Below are positions 50,651 to 62,779 of a stretch of DNA of 64,000 nt, in pieces (the stretch's first letter is position 1; the number at the start of each line of letters is the position of its first letter). Origin of the DNA: Hyposmocoma kahamanoa (Eukaryota; Arthropoda; Insecta; Lepidoptera; Cosmopterigidae). Made by a program: the position numbers and the translations under genes. The stretch spans positions 16,210,368 through 16,274,367 of the forward strand of contig NW_020654422.1 of assembly GCF_003589595.1 (NCBI RefSeq), in the 5' to 3' direction. The notes under the pieces are model-generated. The model ran no database searches and had not been told where the DNA came from. It saw nothing but the letters and a program-made list of their open reading frames with translations.

Positions 50651-52790
50651 AGTAAGGACGACTTTGGGAAACTATGATGTAAGCAATATGTAATATAATT
50701 GCAAATGTGATGTAATTCTATGTATTATTATTATTGTTATTGAATATATTGTCTGATATGACTAAATGAATTTATAAAAAAATTAATAATATATAAAAAA
50801 ATTTGTAAGTAAAACTTATTTTTGCTGTTAGTAAGTTCAATGGCATTGACATGTACTTATATCACCTCACACAAACACGTCGGTTTTCATCGTACTTTTA
50901 CATCGTCGTCCATGTTAAATGTATGTCGACAAATGTGTGTGTTGAATTTTGTCAGCACGTTGTTAAAACTTCTCTATGGAGAAGCAATATATGGCAACTA
51001 CACAGAAAGCACTTGGAAATACCACTGTAAAGCTTGTAGATGTTTTTTTGAGATTTGAGAGGTACCACGTAACATAATAATCTGAGATATTATTTTACGG
51101 TAAACAATACTGTTCATGAACGGGTTATGAGTGAGAACAGAGACAGCTCCGCTTCAACACCACCTAAGCCATTAGTGCCCTCTAATGTTTCTCTCACTCA
51201 CTCGCTACAAATCTCTTTTGTGTTTCATAGCCTGTTTAACTTTTAATTTTACATTTAAATTCTATACCTAAATGTGATTGTTTTGGCGCCTTTTTTCTTC
51301 GAAAGCTATACGTGTTTCTAATAAATTAATAAGCTGTAAGTACATTTACTTGGCCACTCGTTGTTAGTACCCGCCCTAACCCATTGATACAGTCAGCTAC
51401 AGTTTCTTCCTATTATTTTCTAAGTCTTGATTCCGAGGTACAAGTAGTGTACGGCTGTGTAGGGTCTAAATGAGTCATCTTAATTACAATAACTACAGTA
51501 AAGTCAAATTTCCGTTACCATTTTGATGTAGCCGTTTGCCATTTCTGTCTCGTTTTCATATGACTTCGATTGCCCGACCTTTACCACCACCCTGGTCTGA
51601 CCTTGACCACTATCGTGAGATTTTGAGAATACTAAAAACTGTTTTCAATCAACATTCGCTATATTTTTGGACATATCTCTACTATACCTATTTAGCTACT
51701 GAATCGGATCCGTGACGGTCCGGAGGAAAACACAAAATCTTTTCTTAAGTAGGTACAAATGTTTCATGCGTGTTTTGGGGTAAAGGCTTTAACATTATCC
51801 AAGCCATAGAGAATGTTACAACGTACACAATTGAGGAAATAGACATGATTATATGCCCTGCTAAATTTACAGTTATGCCAAAGATGTTTGAAAAGCATCT
51901 TGCTTTACAACTACTTAAATTGTTTGGAGTATTTGTAAAGACACGAGTGTAAAAGTATCTATATAAAAGCTCTGAAAAATAAATCGGAGTTAGTTTTTAA
52001 GATCTCAATACAACAAAAGGTTCCAAGGAGAGCAATGGAACACAAGGCTCTGAGAGGCTTATCCGTAGCGTATTCATCTCATTAAAAGCTCAGAGCCTTT
52101 GAAAGAGTTTCCATGTTAGTTCGAAGCTACGTGGTGCTCTTTCTAGGTATGCAATAATTAGAACGTTGACTCCGGCAAATAGAAAAGACATGTTTTTTCA
52201 AAGGAAGATGAACTTTGCATAACAACGAAAAAAAATGCGGTTCATTTTTAACGTGTTTATATTTTCTAATATCATTAATTATGTGTGGGAAAATGTCATA
52301 TAAATAGACCACAAAACAAACGTGCAACATGTTCACGAGGTATAACTTGATATATTACACGCACATATTTTTTATAATCTAAATTTCAACATATTTTTGT
52401 TTGTCACAAAACAAAATAATTTATATTCGATTTCGGCTTGATGTTAGCCAAAAAAATCTGGTTTGTGTATTTGTTTTACGATTTTAATATTGGTTTTTAT
52501 TCGTTTTGTCGTTTCTCATTTTGTGTTGTGTTTACGTAATTGTATTTTTAGAAATGTTTTAGAATGTGAAAATTCTTTAACGGTATTTGAATTCCCATCT
52601 TTATGTAAAACTAATTGTAATTAGTTTGTGAATGTTCCTAATTTAAAATGAAATGTAATGAGATGGATCGAAATTAAATAAATAAATAAAAATAAAATAG
52701 AATCAATCTTATTTATGAATAGGTTCTTAAATTGAAACACGTAAGTAATTGAAAACCATTATTTACCTGCAATACCTAAATATGTCACTT
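50651..52790. other. No supported gene
   Basis: AT-rich. Short ORFs at 50.8-51.06 and 51.77-51.95 kb have no recognisable domain or splice context. Confidence 0.35.
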
Positions 52791-52944
52791 CTATAAAAGC
52801 CTCGCCATTCTGAGTAAATCTTTTAAAGCGTCCATGAATGGTTCAAAAGGTTGGTCGTGTTGTACGAGGAAGAAAGCCGATTCGGCCCAGTGATTAGCCC
52901 GATGAAAGATCGTCTTTGAATACTGACCTGTGTTCCGGGCGGAC
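52791..52944 (-). CDS. Possible last coding exon of an unidentified gene
   Basis: The minus strand shows a strong acceptor GTGTTTTCTTTTCAG|G followed by 50 codons and TAG at 52791-52793, with one split-codon base first. The peptide (SARNTGQYSKTIFHRANHWA, then ESAFFLVQHDQPFEPFMDAL and KDLLRMARLL) has balanced, protein-like composition, unlike the low-complexity readings around it; the other two forward frames are closed. AATAAA (minus) is found only about 295 bp downstream, near 52494-52499. Upstream exons would lie to the right, but none was identified, and the protein family is not recognised. Confidence 0.35.
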
Positions 52945-53816
52945 CTGAAAAGAAAACACCAAATATTATAAAGCTGATTTTGTGTTAGCTTTTAGCTATC
53001 TAATATTGAGAGTATTCGGCGAATAAAATCTTATTGAATTGAAAAAAAAAATGGAGATTGATCGCATAGTGTGTAATGTATGTAGGTAACCATACAATGT
53101 GACCTTTGAAATGATTAATTGTAAAAATGTCATTTATTACTACATGGGCACATCATGCTTGACATTTTGAATTTCGGACCGTTCTATCGTAAGCAAAATA
53201 CAATACAATACAAAAATCATTTATTTCTCCACAAAGTTACAAAGTTTATGTCTATTAACTATAAGGCACTTAAAGAAAAATCACATTTAAGCGGCGTAAG
53301 ATTGAATATTGACGTGTCCTTGATCCTGTACATCGAGAAAAAAATAGCCTCCAATAAAGTGTTGAAGCATGTAATACTGGCTGTAAGCTTTGTATATTTG
53401 TTGTAAGCGAAGGTGCCAAGGAAGCTACACATTTACTGGCTCTGTTGCGAGAGTTACTTGCTATGACTACAATTTGTCGTCTGTACCTATAACGAAAATC
53501 AGTTGGTACAAAAATTAGCCTACTTAATTCAAACGTACCAACGCATTGACATTCGATTTCACTACACAGAGCAAATATTAGAAGATGGTATTTAATTGTT
53601 ATATTAGCCGACTGATATATGAATGACATTTTAGCAGATATAGTAAGTTACTGTCTGAATGAACACATGAACATCAGGGCGCTTCTTCATCGCGAGCATT
53701 CGCTTGTAATGTAACAATTTAAAAGCGAGCATTACAGCGGTGAGGGAGGAGAACCGAGTATTTGTTGTGCAACACTTGTAACATTCGGTAGCCTCCTTCA
53801 CTGGGACCATTCGCCA

Positions 53817-54046
53817 CTCAAAGGCACGCGCAGGCACAAAGACACAAAAAAAAACACTCAAAGGCACTCAAAGGCGTTTAAAGGCACTCAAAGGAAATCA
53901 CAGGCGCTCCCGGGCTCTCGCAGGCACTCGCGGGCACTCCTGGCTCTCGCGGGCAATCGCGGGCCCTAGCGGGTACTCAAAGGCACTCGCGGGCCCTAGC
54001 GGGTACTCAAAGGCACTCGCGGACTCTTGCGGGCACTCGAGGGGTC
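53817..54046 (+). repeat. GC-rich minisatellite, about 10-bp unit GGCACTCAAA / GGCACTCGCG
   Basis: More than 20 imperfect units alternate AAA and GCG endings: the left half is mainly AAAGGCACTC, the right half mainly CGGGCACTCG. A higher-order 30-bp unit (GCGGGCCCTAGCGGGTACTC plus AAAGGCACTC) is repeated twice exactly near 53960-54020. It stands out sharply from the AT-rich flanks. Confidence 0.8.
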
Positions 54047-54094
54047 TTACTTCTTCAATTAGGATATCCGTATATAATGAAGACCAACCTGTTC

Positions 54095-54640
54095 GGCCTG
54101 ATTAACGCAAGTACGAAAATTGTATGTAAAATACCACTTATTTACTTCAGTATGATAAATAATTTTGCACTATATTTTAAATTTATGATTAATGGAGAAA
54201 GTAATTTATTTTTCAAGTTTATTTCACTTCAGTTCGATTAACCTTCAAAGTTTTAATTTTATTTTGGTTTACAAATATTAAGTACTCGTACTTGATTGAT
54301 TTTGTTAACGTTTATGTAGTCCTGAGTAAACTACATAAAAAGTAAGTAATTTTTAGTTTGATATGTTACTTTTTGATATCTTAGAAAAATAACTTAGTTA
54401 TGTTATATTCCCTATGATCTTTTAGATAAACAAGCGAAAAGTTGCCCTTTTGCTAACTTACAATGTATTTTCAGCATAATAAAAGTTGCATGATAATTTA
54501 CTGTTTTTTCTTACTTCTTCCTCCTGTTTTTTTTTATTCAAGATATGGCCGAATGTGATTCAATATTCCATGTTCGGCCGACTAGCAAATAACAGGCCGA
54601 ATAAGCCCGAATACCGAATAGTAATCGAATATTTGTCACA
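54095..54640. repeat. Dispersed element of about 0.5 kb (copy 2)
   Basis: Diverged homologue of 18828-19345, with GGCCGAATAAGCCCGAATAC at the right end. It starts just after the minisatellite. Confidence 0.5.
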
Positions 54641-54761
54641 ACTTTAGTGTTTAGCTTAGTAGTTTTTCTATTTAGAATGGGTTCAATGAATAGTTTTATA
54701 TCTTTTAGTGTTATGATTTCCATATGATTTGAAAATTACTTTTATGTGTCTAATGAAACAT

Positions 54762-54952
54762 CTATAGCTTCTTGTGAAAAACATCGTCCAGGCAAGTACT
54801 GCCATCTTACGAGTGTAGTGGCAGTGCCCCTCAGATCTTTGTGATTTAAAGCTCTTAGTGGCACTACAACTGTTATGGGTAGGCGAGTCGCTTTTCACTC
54901 AGGCACGACTTGTTCGTCCTGTCAGTTAGTACCATGAAAAAAAAATAGTAAA
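54762..54952 (+). repeat. RP-1 copy with internal deletion
   Basis: TAGCTTCTTGTGAAAAACAT, CAGGCAAGTACTGCCATCTT, then directly GAGTGTAGTGGCAGTGCCCC, ending CAGTTAGTACCATGAAAAAAA. About 100 bp of the middle are missing. Confidence 0.7.
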
Positions 54953-55456
54953 TTTTTTTGTTTAAAGGCGATGACTTCGAGCCCAGGGCTTTAGAAAATA
55001 GTAATGTACCATAAACAGCGAAACCGCAACTATACCCGAATACGTAAGTATGAATTTTCAATTAAGGGTGGAGGCCAAAAGACTCGCACACACTCCGGGC
55101 TACGAAGGTTGATCCCACATTCATGGCAGGCATACTTATTCGACTTCATTTATTTCTTATTTCGCGGATTTTTTCCGATCTTTTCATATTCCATTCACAA
55201 GGGAGATAAATAAATATCGAAAAAATATTTACTGTGTTACACAAAACAGCGCGGAAAAAAGCGAATTCGTTTCTCTATTGTTGGCAAAACCGCGAATTGT
55301 GATGTGTAGATCGTTATTTCACTTTGACATTTACTCGATGACTTTTGCGAAAGTGTATATAAAATTTAAATTTTTATGTTTGTTATTTCATTATATGATA
55401 TTAGGTTATAATAGGAAATAACATGGGGGTCATTTGGAGGTCTTTTCTTAATCTAA

Positions 55457-55662
55457 TAACGCACACACTCAACATAGCCCCGCACTAGGAAACCCTGTGT
55501 CGCGGATGCCATGACATACATATAGACAACCACAAATTACACCCAAACTCACGAGAGAAATAAATGTAGGCTATACAAATATTTCTCCCGGCCCGGGAAT
55601 CGAACCTGGGACCTCTGCGTGGCAGTCCAGCATGGTAACCGTTCGGCCACGGAGGCAGTTCA
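55457..55662 (-). repeat. SINE-A, full length
   Basis: Minus strand: GCCTCCGTGGCCGAACGGTT, AGGTTCGATTCCCGGGCC, GTGAGTTTGGGTGTAATTTG, tail GTGTGTGCGTTATTAG. The B box is the most tRNA-like in the window. Confidence 0.85.
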
Positions 55663-55684
55663 AACATGCTGGAGACAGTTGACC

Positions 55685-56195
55685 AACATGTCTACCTCGG
55701 GCGTATTTATCCTTTGGTAAAGAATATCAGCAAACGGTGATCACAACAGATATACAACTGTGATGGACTGCATTCAGTAGGCTGGATGACGTCCTGAAAT
55801 CGATTCATATTCCACAATGTTTGAAGACCCTCTTATTCAACCAATTTGTTTCGGGTAGTAGTACTTACAGTGCCGAGACGTGGACGCTCACACAGAAGGC
55901 TGTATACAGAATGAGAGTTGCACAAAAAGGTACGGAGTGAGTCATGCTCGGCATCAAATCAAGTTTCGAATTCTGAAATCCGAAGACGAACTAAGGTCTA
56001 GGACATAGGAAATCGGATAACAAACTTAACTAAGCGAGCTGGGCAGGACTTATTGCGAGACGCAGTGAAGACAAATGGAGCAAAGCGATAACCGAATGCT
56101 GGTCAAGAAATGGTTATATATAGAAACGTGGGTGACGTCCTGTAGTGAGATGGGCGAACGACATTATCAAAGTTACGGATAGTCGATGAGAAATA
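55685..56195 (+). pseudogene. RTE-type LINE: decayed C-terminal end of the RT ORF
   Basis: Conceptual plus-strand readings give VYLGRIYPLVKN, WTAFSRLDDVLKS, LKTLLFNQFV, YSAETWTLTQKAVYRMRVAQ, WAGLIARR and VVRWANDI. These are the RTE-clade blocks that follow the YADD core (VYLGQ, YGAETW, RMRVAQRAMER, WAGHIARR, RPPxRWxDDI) in the right order. Several stops and frameshifts, no start, and only the last ~170 codons remain. Confidence 0.75.
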
Positions 56196-56247
56196 AAAGA
56201 CGATCATGTTACTTTTTCATTATCAAAAATGTACATAGAGAATGTAA

Positions 56248-56540
56248 GTTTTTTTATACGAACAATTCGTGCGCCTCATGTTAAGCTACACGGCTGTCCA
56301 TAAAAGTTGCAGTGCCACTCAGAGCTTTAAATCGCAAAGATCTGAGGGACACTGCCACTGCGCCCGTCACCCTGAGCTATACGTTGACAAGTCCCATGTG
56401 TCTGTAATTTCACCAGCACTCTTACCCTTAAAAACTGGAACACAGTAATGCGGACATTACTGCTTGGCGGCAGAAACAGGTACGGTGGTAGTACTTCCCT
56501 GGATGAACTCTTTCACAAGGAGCTTTACTGCTATTAAAGT
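56248..56540 (-). repeat. RP-1 copy, near full length
   Basis: T-run and TACGAACAATTCGTGCGCCT at the left, GTTGCAGTGCCACTCAGAGC, GACAAGTCCCATGTGTCTGT, ending CACAAGGAGCTTTACTGC. Confidence 0.8.
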
Positions 56541-58896
56541 AAGAAATGCATTTATTATATTTATTAGAAAGGGAATTAAAAGTTAAAAAAAGTTGTTGTT
56601 CCTTTTGCTATTTTTCGTATATTTTGTTCGTGCAAAGTGAAACGTAATAAACAAAAGTCTTACTAATTTTTAAAAAAGCTTAAACAACGAATGCATTACG
56701 GTAGTGGCCAGTATTATTTTTTAATTGGAAATAGTCATAAGAGATTACTTTTCTGCCGCTTCTCGTGCGATTTGTTGCAGAAAAGTAACTTTCGTATAGG
56801 CAGGATGAAAAGTAAAGTAAGTAGCGTAAAAAACAAATCTGAGAGGTAAAAAACCCTAAGTGGCAAATAGTAATTTTTACTACAGAGCGATTTAAAGAGA
56901 ATGAAGTTCCAAATTAGGCATTTAAAAATCAATATTAAGTCTTGATTTGAATGATTTTTAGCATTACATAAAGCAATTTTTGTAAAAATATAAAAGTTAC
57001 CTCCCAATAAATATTTGTTTATATTTGTTTAGAATAATATCCGTTCAAGCTACTTTTATAATTAGTTTATATTTTGGAAAAAATCTTTTATGTTACTTTT
57101 ATGAGGTAGGAAATTCAGTTTCTTTTAGTTTCGACTTTCATTTGTTCCGTGTTATGGACTTGGTCCACAGTGGGCGGAATGTTACCACCCTATTACATCC
57201 AGTAACATAAACTTTGGCCAATATACGTAGTTTAGGTAACATGGCATTGGACCGTTAATACATATTTTGTAAAATGCTCTATTAACTTCGATCGAAGTTA
57301 ATAGAGCATCGAAGAATTGTCACACATCATTATATTTTATATACATGGAACTTTGCCCATGGACAATGGGACATCCCTTTTTGTTTATACAATAACTAAC
57401 GCAAAATTGATAATGACATTTCTAAGTGAGTATATCTTGCATGCGAAGTTAGAAATAACATTATACAGGTGTCCCACAGCTGTGCGGCACGAAAGGAAAG
57501 TAGGTAGAACCTACTAGATAGAATACTAAAGTTTTTTGAATCGTGTAGGGATCGAATCGACCAAATTTATGATGTCGATTTTGAAATGGTCAATTAAAGG
57601 AACGACGTTCAATTATACAATGTATTAAAAAACAAACTTGACACTGCCAATACACCTCCCGTAGGTGTAATGACCGTTCATTGCAATCAATTTTTCAAAT
57701 AGGTATTCAAAATATGGTCCATCTTCTTGTATATTCTCAATCTTCCATGTCAAGAAAGGATAACAATAATTAACAGATTCGGCCGTTCGCTGAGTGTTAT
57801 GAGTCGGAGTGCTATCTTAAAATACTTAAAAATAACGAATCCTAATATGTAATAAATTGACCCTTTCGACCAGCATCATAAAAATACAGGATCTTTTTTT
57901 TCACAATTGGTCGGTTCTATTCCAGTGAGACAAACAAACTTTTTAAAAATATGAAGATTATTCAATGTTTTTCTTTGTTTATAAACGTTAAGTTATTTTA
58001 GTCTAAGGTCGTAGATAGGGTGGTGTTATTATCGTTTGGATGCGTATAGAATTATTGAAGTCATCCGAATTGATCCGATGATTATTGGGAGATTGTCATA
58101 TTGGAAAAGGGAGGGGTAATGCTTTATAAACGAGCGCGCATCGACAAGAAGATCTTCACGTCATGGCCGTCGTCGCCGGCGAGGAGGCCCTCATTTCAGT
58201 ACGTACTCACGTGAGAATTTACGTAATCCTACAGCACGCCATTCTGCGGAAGTCCACCGTAACGCCTTGAGCCGACGTCCGTTTCCACTTAGGCGCCCCC
58301 GGAAAACTAAGTAGCGGACTACTTAGTTTTAGTTTCATTTCAATTTTATTATGGTTAAGTGCCTTCAGCTCGCCCTTTCATCCTGTGGCACAGTCAAAAC
58401 TATCAAGGATAGGATATTTTGCAGTTGTCCAAAATATCCTTCATAAAAAAGAAGAGCTTTTTGGTGTTAATGTCTTGAAATGTAAACAACTATAGTGCTC
58501 TGTTTGAAAAAAACTGAATCAGTGTTTCACAACTTAAACACAATAATTAAATATTTAATTTAACTCATATAAACAATCCTAATTAACGCGTATACTTGTT
58601 AAATTATCGTAATTAATTTAATCATACAATAAATTAATTAAGTCACAATGTGATCATTACCGAATATGTTACTATGCTGGAGATTACGTGTTACTTTCAT
58701 TAATTAAATTAATCACTTTATAAGGGTTTACGTACTGGCCTAATTTTACATATTCGTGTTAGCATTACTTGCTTTTCAAATGTGTTTATTTATTGCATAA
58801 TGTACAGTACAGAAAATACCATCCGTCACAAGCATGGACTCTGCTAGGGCGTTGAAATCCACTTATTACAAATAAATATCCACTACATACATTATA
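56541..58896. other. No gene seen; contains a perfect palindrome at 57274-57309
   Basis: AT-rich sequence with an isolated GC-rich patch at 58130-58320 whose frames are short and unrecognised. Confidence 0.4.
57274..57309. repeat. Perfect 36-bp palindrome without spacer
   Basis: ATGCTCTATTAACTTCGA is followed immediately by its exact reverse complement. Identity ends abruptly on both sides. Confidence 0.9.
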
Positions 58897-59296
58897 TCGC
58901 ACTGTTAATAGAATAGTATATTAACTCAAAAAGTGAATTTATTCAGAACAGCTGAAAAACGTATTACTCAATTCCTGTGAAAGATTATTATTTTATTTTT
59001 TTATTTATGTATAGGCTAAAATTTATTAGACATCTAAACAACTCCTACTTGCCAATTAGAACTATATTTAAAAATAAAAGTAAAAAATAATTTATATTTT
59101 TGAGTAAGGACTGTTCAGAAGTAGCTCATAAAACGTTTATCCTATTCTGGGTTAAGTAGATATATTTGAATGGTTTCTTACAATATTCTAACGACAATTT
59201 TATTGACGTGTAGAGAAACAAATGTTACGTTCAAAAATGGTATAATCTTGAATTTCATATATTTTGAGTTAGTACACTATTGTAATAGCAGTGAGA
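58897..59296. mobile_element. MITE family TA-1, copy 3 (400 bp)
   Basis: Starts TCGCACTGTTAATAGAATAG and ends ACTATTGTAATAGCAGTGAG plus A, with TA on both sides (58895-58896 and 59297-59298). Collinear with the tandem pair at 11 kb. Confidence 0.8.
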
Positions 59297-59996
59297 TATG
59301 TTAATTTTATAAAAATCGCATGTTAATTGCATCTTTAGTAAATCCTTAGTAGTGAGAAGCCACAGCATTACAAGGTGGTTATTGTGTGGAGTTGCTTTTT
59401 TTGTTTAAAAAAGATTTTTTACATAGAAATTTGTAGTAAGTATGGAATTCTACCAAATACCGTATTCGCCCTTTCTGCCCACAATTTTGGGTTTTAACTT
59501 TGGGTAAAAAGCCGGTTAAAACCAGGGTAGATTGATGGGTTTTTACACATGCCTATCTCTGCTGCCACCGTATTGATTATCTAGTCTTAAGTACTTCTTT
59601 TTTACCAACTCACCTTAGGACCTGGCAGAATCATCAGCATTGTAGTTCTACTGAACTATGGCACAAATCTGAGCTCTTTTTGCTGACACAGTAGACTCAA
59701 CTCTACTCCCCGACACAATATAGACACTTCAGACAATACTCGCAAACGTTGACTAGTCTTTTTATCTCTACCATTATATCGTATGTCATAATCATAAGCT
59801 TGTTTGTAATGTACTGTATTTCAGCAAATAAACGAGTTATCTATGTATCTATTTCTAATTTGCATGTGTTTTATGTGATGTTAAGTTGTTAATACACGTA
59901 GAGAGAGTGAGCCTGATGATCTGTAACACAGATCCCCACCCTAGAACAGACTCCAGGGAACTTAAGTTATTTTACATGAAATGTAACTATCTATAA

Positions 59997-60285
59997 GCAG
60001 TAGAGCTCCTTGTGAAAGAGTTGGTCCAGGGAAGTACTGCCACCTTACTTATTTCTGCCGGCAAGCAGTAATCTTAGCATTACTGCGTTTTAGAAGGATA
60101 AGGGTGCTCGTGAAATTACAGGAACATTGGACTTGTCAACTTGTGTCATTGTGACGGGCGCAGTGGCAGCGCCACTCAGATCTTTGCGAAGTTCTGAGTG
60201 GCACTGCAACTGTTATGGACAGGCGTGTAGTTTACCATCAGGCACATGAATTGTTCGTCCCGTCACTTGATATTATAAAAAAACC
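59997..60285 (+). repeat. RP-1, full-length copy
   Basis: Starts GCAGTAGAGCTCCTTGTGAA and ends CCCGTCACTTGATATTATAA plus AAAAAA. The clean A-rich right end is the basis for orienting the family. Confidence 0.85.
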
Positions 60286-60289
60286 TTCT

Positions 60290-61123
60290 TGAGAGAAATA
60301 AAGCATTTTGTATTGTATTGTATCGTAGTACATATATAAAATGTTAGATATACGCGGGACATGTTCGCTTTTAAAAGCTGAGTAAGATTCTTACTTAATT
60401 ACGACAAAAATGTCAGATACCGTTAGCGAAGAGTGGGTGCTATGTGCACTGCATGCTCTAAATAATGTCAAGTGGAAGCAGACGGGTTAGGGTTTATTCA
60501 TCAAAATACGAGTGTATTATTAGTATGTGGTTCACTTCAATTTTCAAATAAAATATAGTACTATAATGTATTTATTAGAAATTAGCACAGGGGAATATTT
60601 CTTTATTCCAACAGACCTTAATAATATTGAGAGCCGAAATTACTGTATATTGCTCGAGTATTTACAATTAAGTCATAGAGTAATCTTGTTTATCAATTCT
60701 GGCTCTGAACCCGTCACTTCAACCCTGTGTTGGCCCAGGGCGTGAAATTAGACAATTAGAACGGACGACTAAGGGTGCCCTGTCACCCGTCCTTTGGACC
60801 TGATGTAATCTAAAGATTTATGATCGGACCACACAGGAACGACCACATGTAGACTGTGCACTGACATATTAAGATTTCAATCTGAATGGCCACTTATGAC
60901 AGATAAAAGACGTATATTTTAGTTGATATATTGTCACATGCTTACCAAAAGTAATATATATTTCTAAACGTGTTAATAAAAAAGAAACATCTAAGAATTC
61001 AAGATATAAGACAAACCTAGCTCACGCGTCTTTTACATAGTGAAAAAAGTGGGCAAAGGTAAATTAAACAGCGCTGTACTATCACACACTAAACTAAAGT
61101 GATCTCTATAATATGTAACGTCA
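60290..61123. other. No gene seen
   Basis: AT-rich sequence with short ORFs only. Confidence 0.35.
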
Positions 61124-61324
61124 TTAATCATTTTCGTCCATTACCACTCCGGGACTTCGGTTACCTTTCCTCACTGACGTCCACTGCTGAACATAGGACT
61201 CCCCCAAAGATTTCCAGACTAGTCGATCGGACGTGGCGTGCATCCATCGGCTACCCACCGCCCTTACCATGTCATCCGTCCATCTAGTAGGGGGCCGTCC
61301 CACAGAACGCCTTCTGGTTCTACT
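61124..61324 (-). pseudogene. RTE-type LINE: C-terminal tail of the RT ORF, 5'-truncated
   Basis: Open minus-strand frame of about 67 codons starting RTRRRSVGRPPTRWTDDMVR, passing through DRLVWKSLGESYVQQWTSVR and ending at TAA 61124-61126. The GRPPTRWTDD and SLGESYVQQW blocks are diagnostic of RTE ORF ends. No stops in this stretch, so it is younger than the relic at 55.7 kb. The frame loses similarity at about 61324, a typical LINE 5' truncation. Confidence 0.75.
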
Positions 61325-61714
61325 ATATAATAAGTAATACTCGACTAAATTAATTAATTATGTAGGATTTAACGTTCAGGCTCAATTTAGAAACTAAGGT
61401 TGAATATGATTACTATGTGTGGAAAAGCCAAGCTAGCTCAGCCTACTGTAGGGGTAAGAACCAGGAAGTGGGATTCAGGAACCGTAGAAACATTCTAGGA
61501 TTTAAATGAAAATCGTCAATTTACGAAAGTAGCCTTTTTTGTTGTAAATTGAAGCTTTATTGGAATTGCTAACGGCGTCAAATCCTCGAAACAGAGAGAC
61601 TTTTCTACAGCAGTGGACAATTTTTTTATTGTTGCACATACAGACACATTTCTGGATTCAAGATTTAAGTTAAGTCAAACCAGAATGCTGATAGTAACAT
61701 CTATCCTAAAAAAA

Positions 61715-61925
61715 GGACAGCAAGTGACGGGACGAACAAGTCGTGCACCTGGTCTATGATGGACACGCCTGTCCATCATAGTTGTAGTGCCACCCAGAGC
61801 TTGAAATCGTAAAGATCTGTGGGTCACTGCCACTGCACCCGTCACCCAGGGACATACATTGGCAAGCCACACGTGCCTGCAATTTTATCAGTACAAAGCC
61901 GGAACACAGTAATGCTCACGCTACT
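61715..61925 (-). repeat. RP-1 copy, partial
   Basis: AGCAAGTGACGGGACGAACA, CCACCCAGAGCTTGAAATCG, GGCAAGCCACACGTGCCTGC, ending at GGAACACAGTAATGCTC. Confidence 0.7.
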
Positions 61926-62565
61926 CAAACGTGAGGGTGAATGAACACTTTCTAGGTTCAATTTTCGAGCACACCGCCGTTACATTAAACAATTTTAGAC
62001 TTAGTATATTCAGGTAGATTTAATTTTCTAAAATTGTAATACAACTTCGAGTGCTTTCCTCAATTAAGGAGAAGACATTGTTGAGTGCCATTAGTTTCTA
62101 TAGTTAGTATTAATATAATTTACGAGTAGAAGGTGGTAACAGTAATTTTAAGAATTCTGGCTACACAAATTTTAACAATGAGATATTAAAAGAATTGATA
62201 ACAAATAGTTTAAACACGGAGTACACTGATTATTATTATACCATTTGGTCTGTGACCAGAACTTATGACGCTTTAATAAGCGCTAAGCTAATTTAATAAG
62301 CTTTAATAAAAATTTAATCCTGTGACTAATGTCACAGGACTAAATTTGCCGACGGAAACAAAATTCACATAAAGTTTTAATTTTCATTGACAGATATTAC
62401 ATTTTTTTTTCAAAATAGGTAAAGAACAATTATTATAATAGGAAATGAATTCTTTGAAAATTAAAATTAAGTAATCAATTAATAACTACAAAAAATAGGG
62501 GGGTGGTTTGTAATGCTAAACATAACTGGTTGATGATTGTACCATTTCAATCAGCCGTGAATAAA

Positions 62566-62779
62566 GCGGGCTTTACACAGACACTCTATCGCGCGTGAAA
62601 CAGCCATCATGTGCGATTGAGCGCGCGTGTAAAGACGTTGAAATGAAAAAGAAACCGCGAAAGATCGCGAAAGCACGTTAGCTTAAAAACGTTCAAACAG
62701 GTAATAGAGCACGCGTGTTCCCGTGCGCAATTCTGTACTCCCCTGATCACGAGCGATATAGTGACTGTGTAACGGGGGC
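62566..62779. repeat. MITE-like element with inverted termini, about 214 bp
   Basis: Left GCGGGCTTTACACAGACACT then CTATCGCGCGTGA. The right end, read as reverse complement, is GCCCCCGTTACACAGTCACT then ATATCGCTCGTGA: about 32 bp with a few mismatches. GC- and CGCG-rich interior without an ORF. No clear target duplication. Confidence 0.55.

Noticed and set aside
53270..53867. 119- and 78-codon minus-strand ORFs left of the minisatellite
   Set aside because: Composition is irregular, no motif is recognised, and the second begins inside the repeat array. They may derive from a transposable element but cannot be supported.
53817..54046. CRISPR-like or structured repeat array
   Set aside because: Units are contiguous and about 10 bp with no spacers, which makes it a minisatellite; the genome is that of an insect.
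58150..58320. GC-rich patch with a short ATG frame (MAVVAGEEALIS...)
   Set aside because: The frame ends within about 35 codons and neither strand gives a known protein; possibly a transposable-element fragment.
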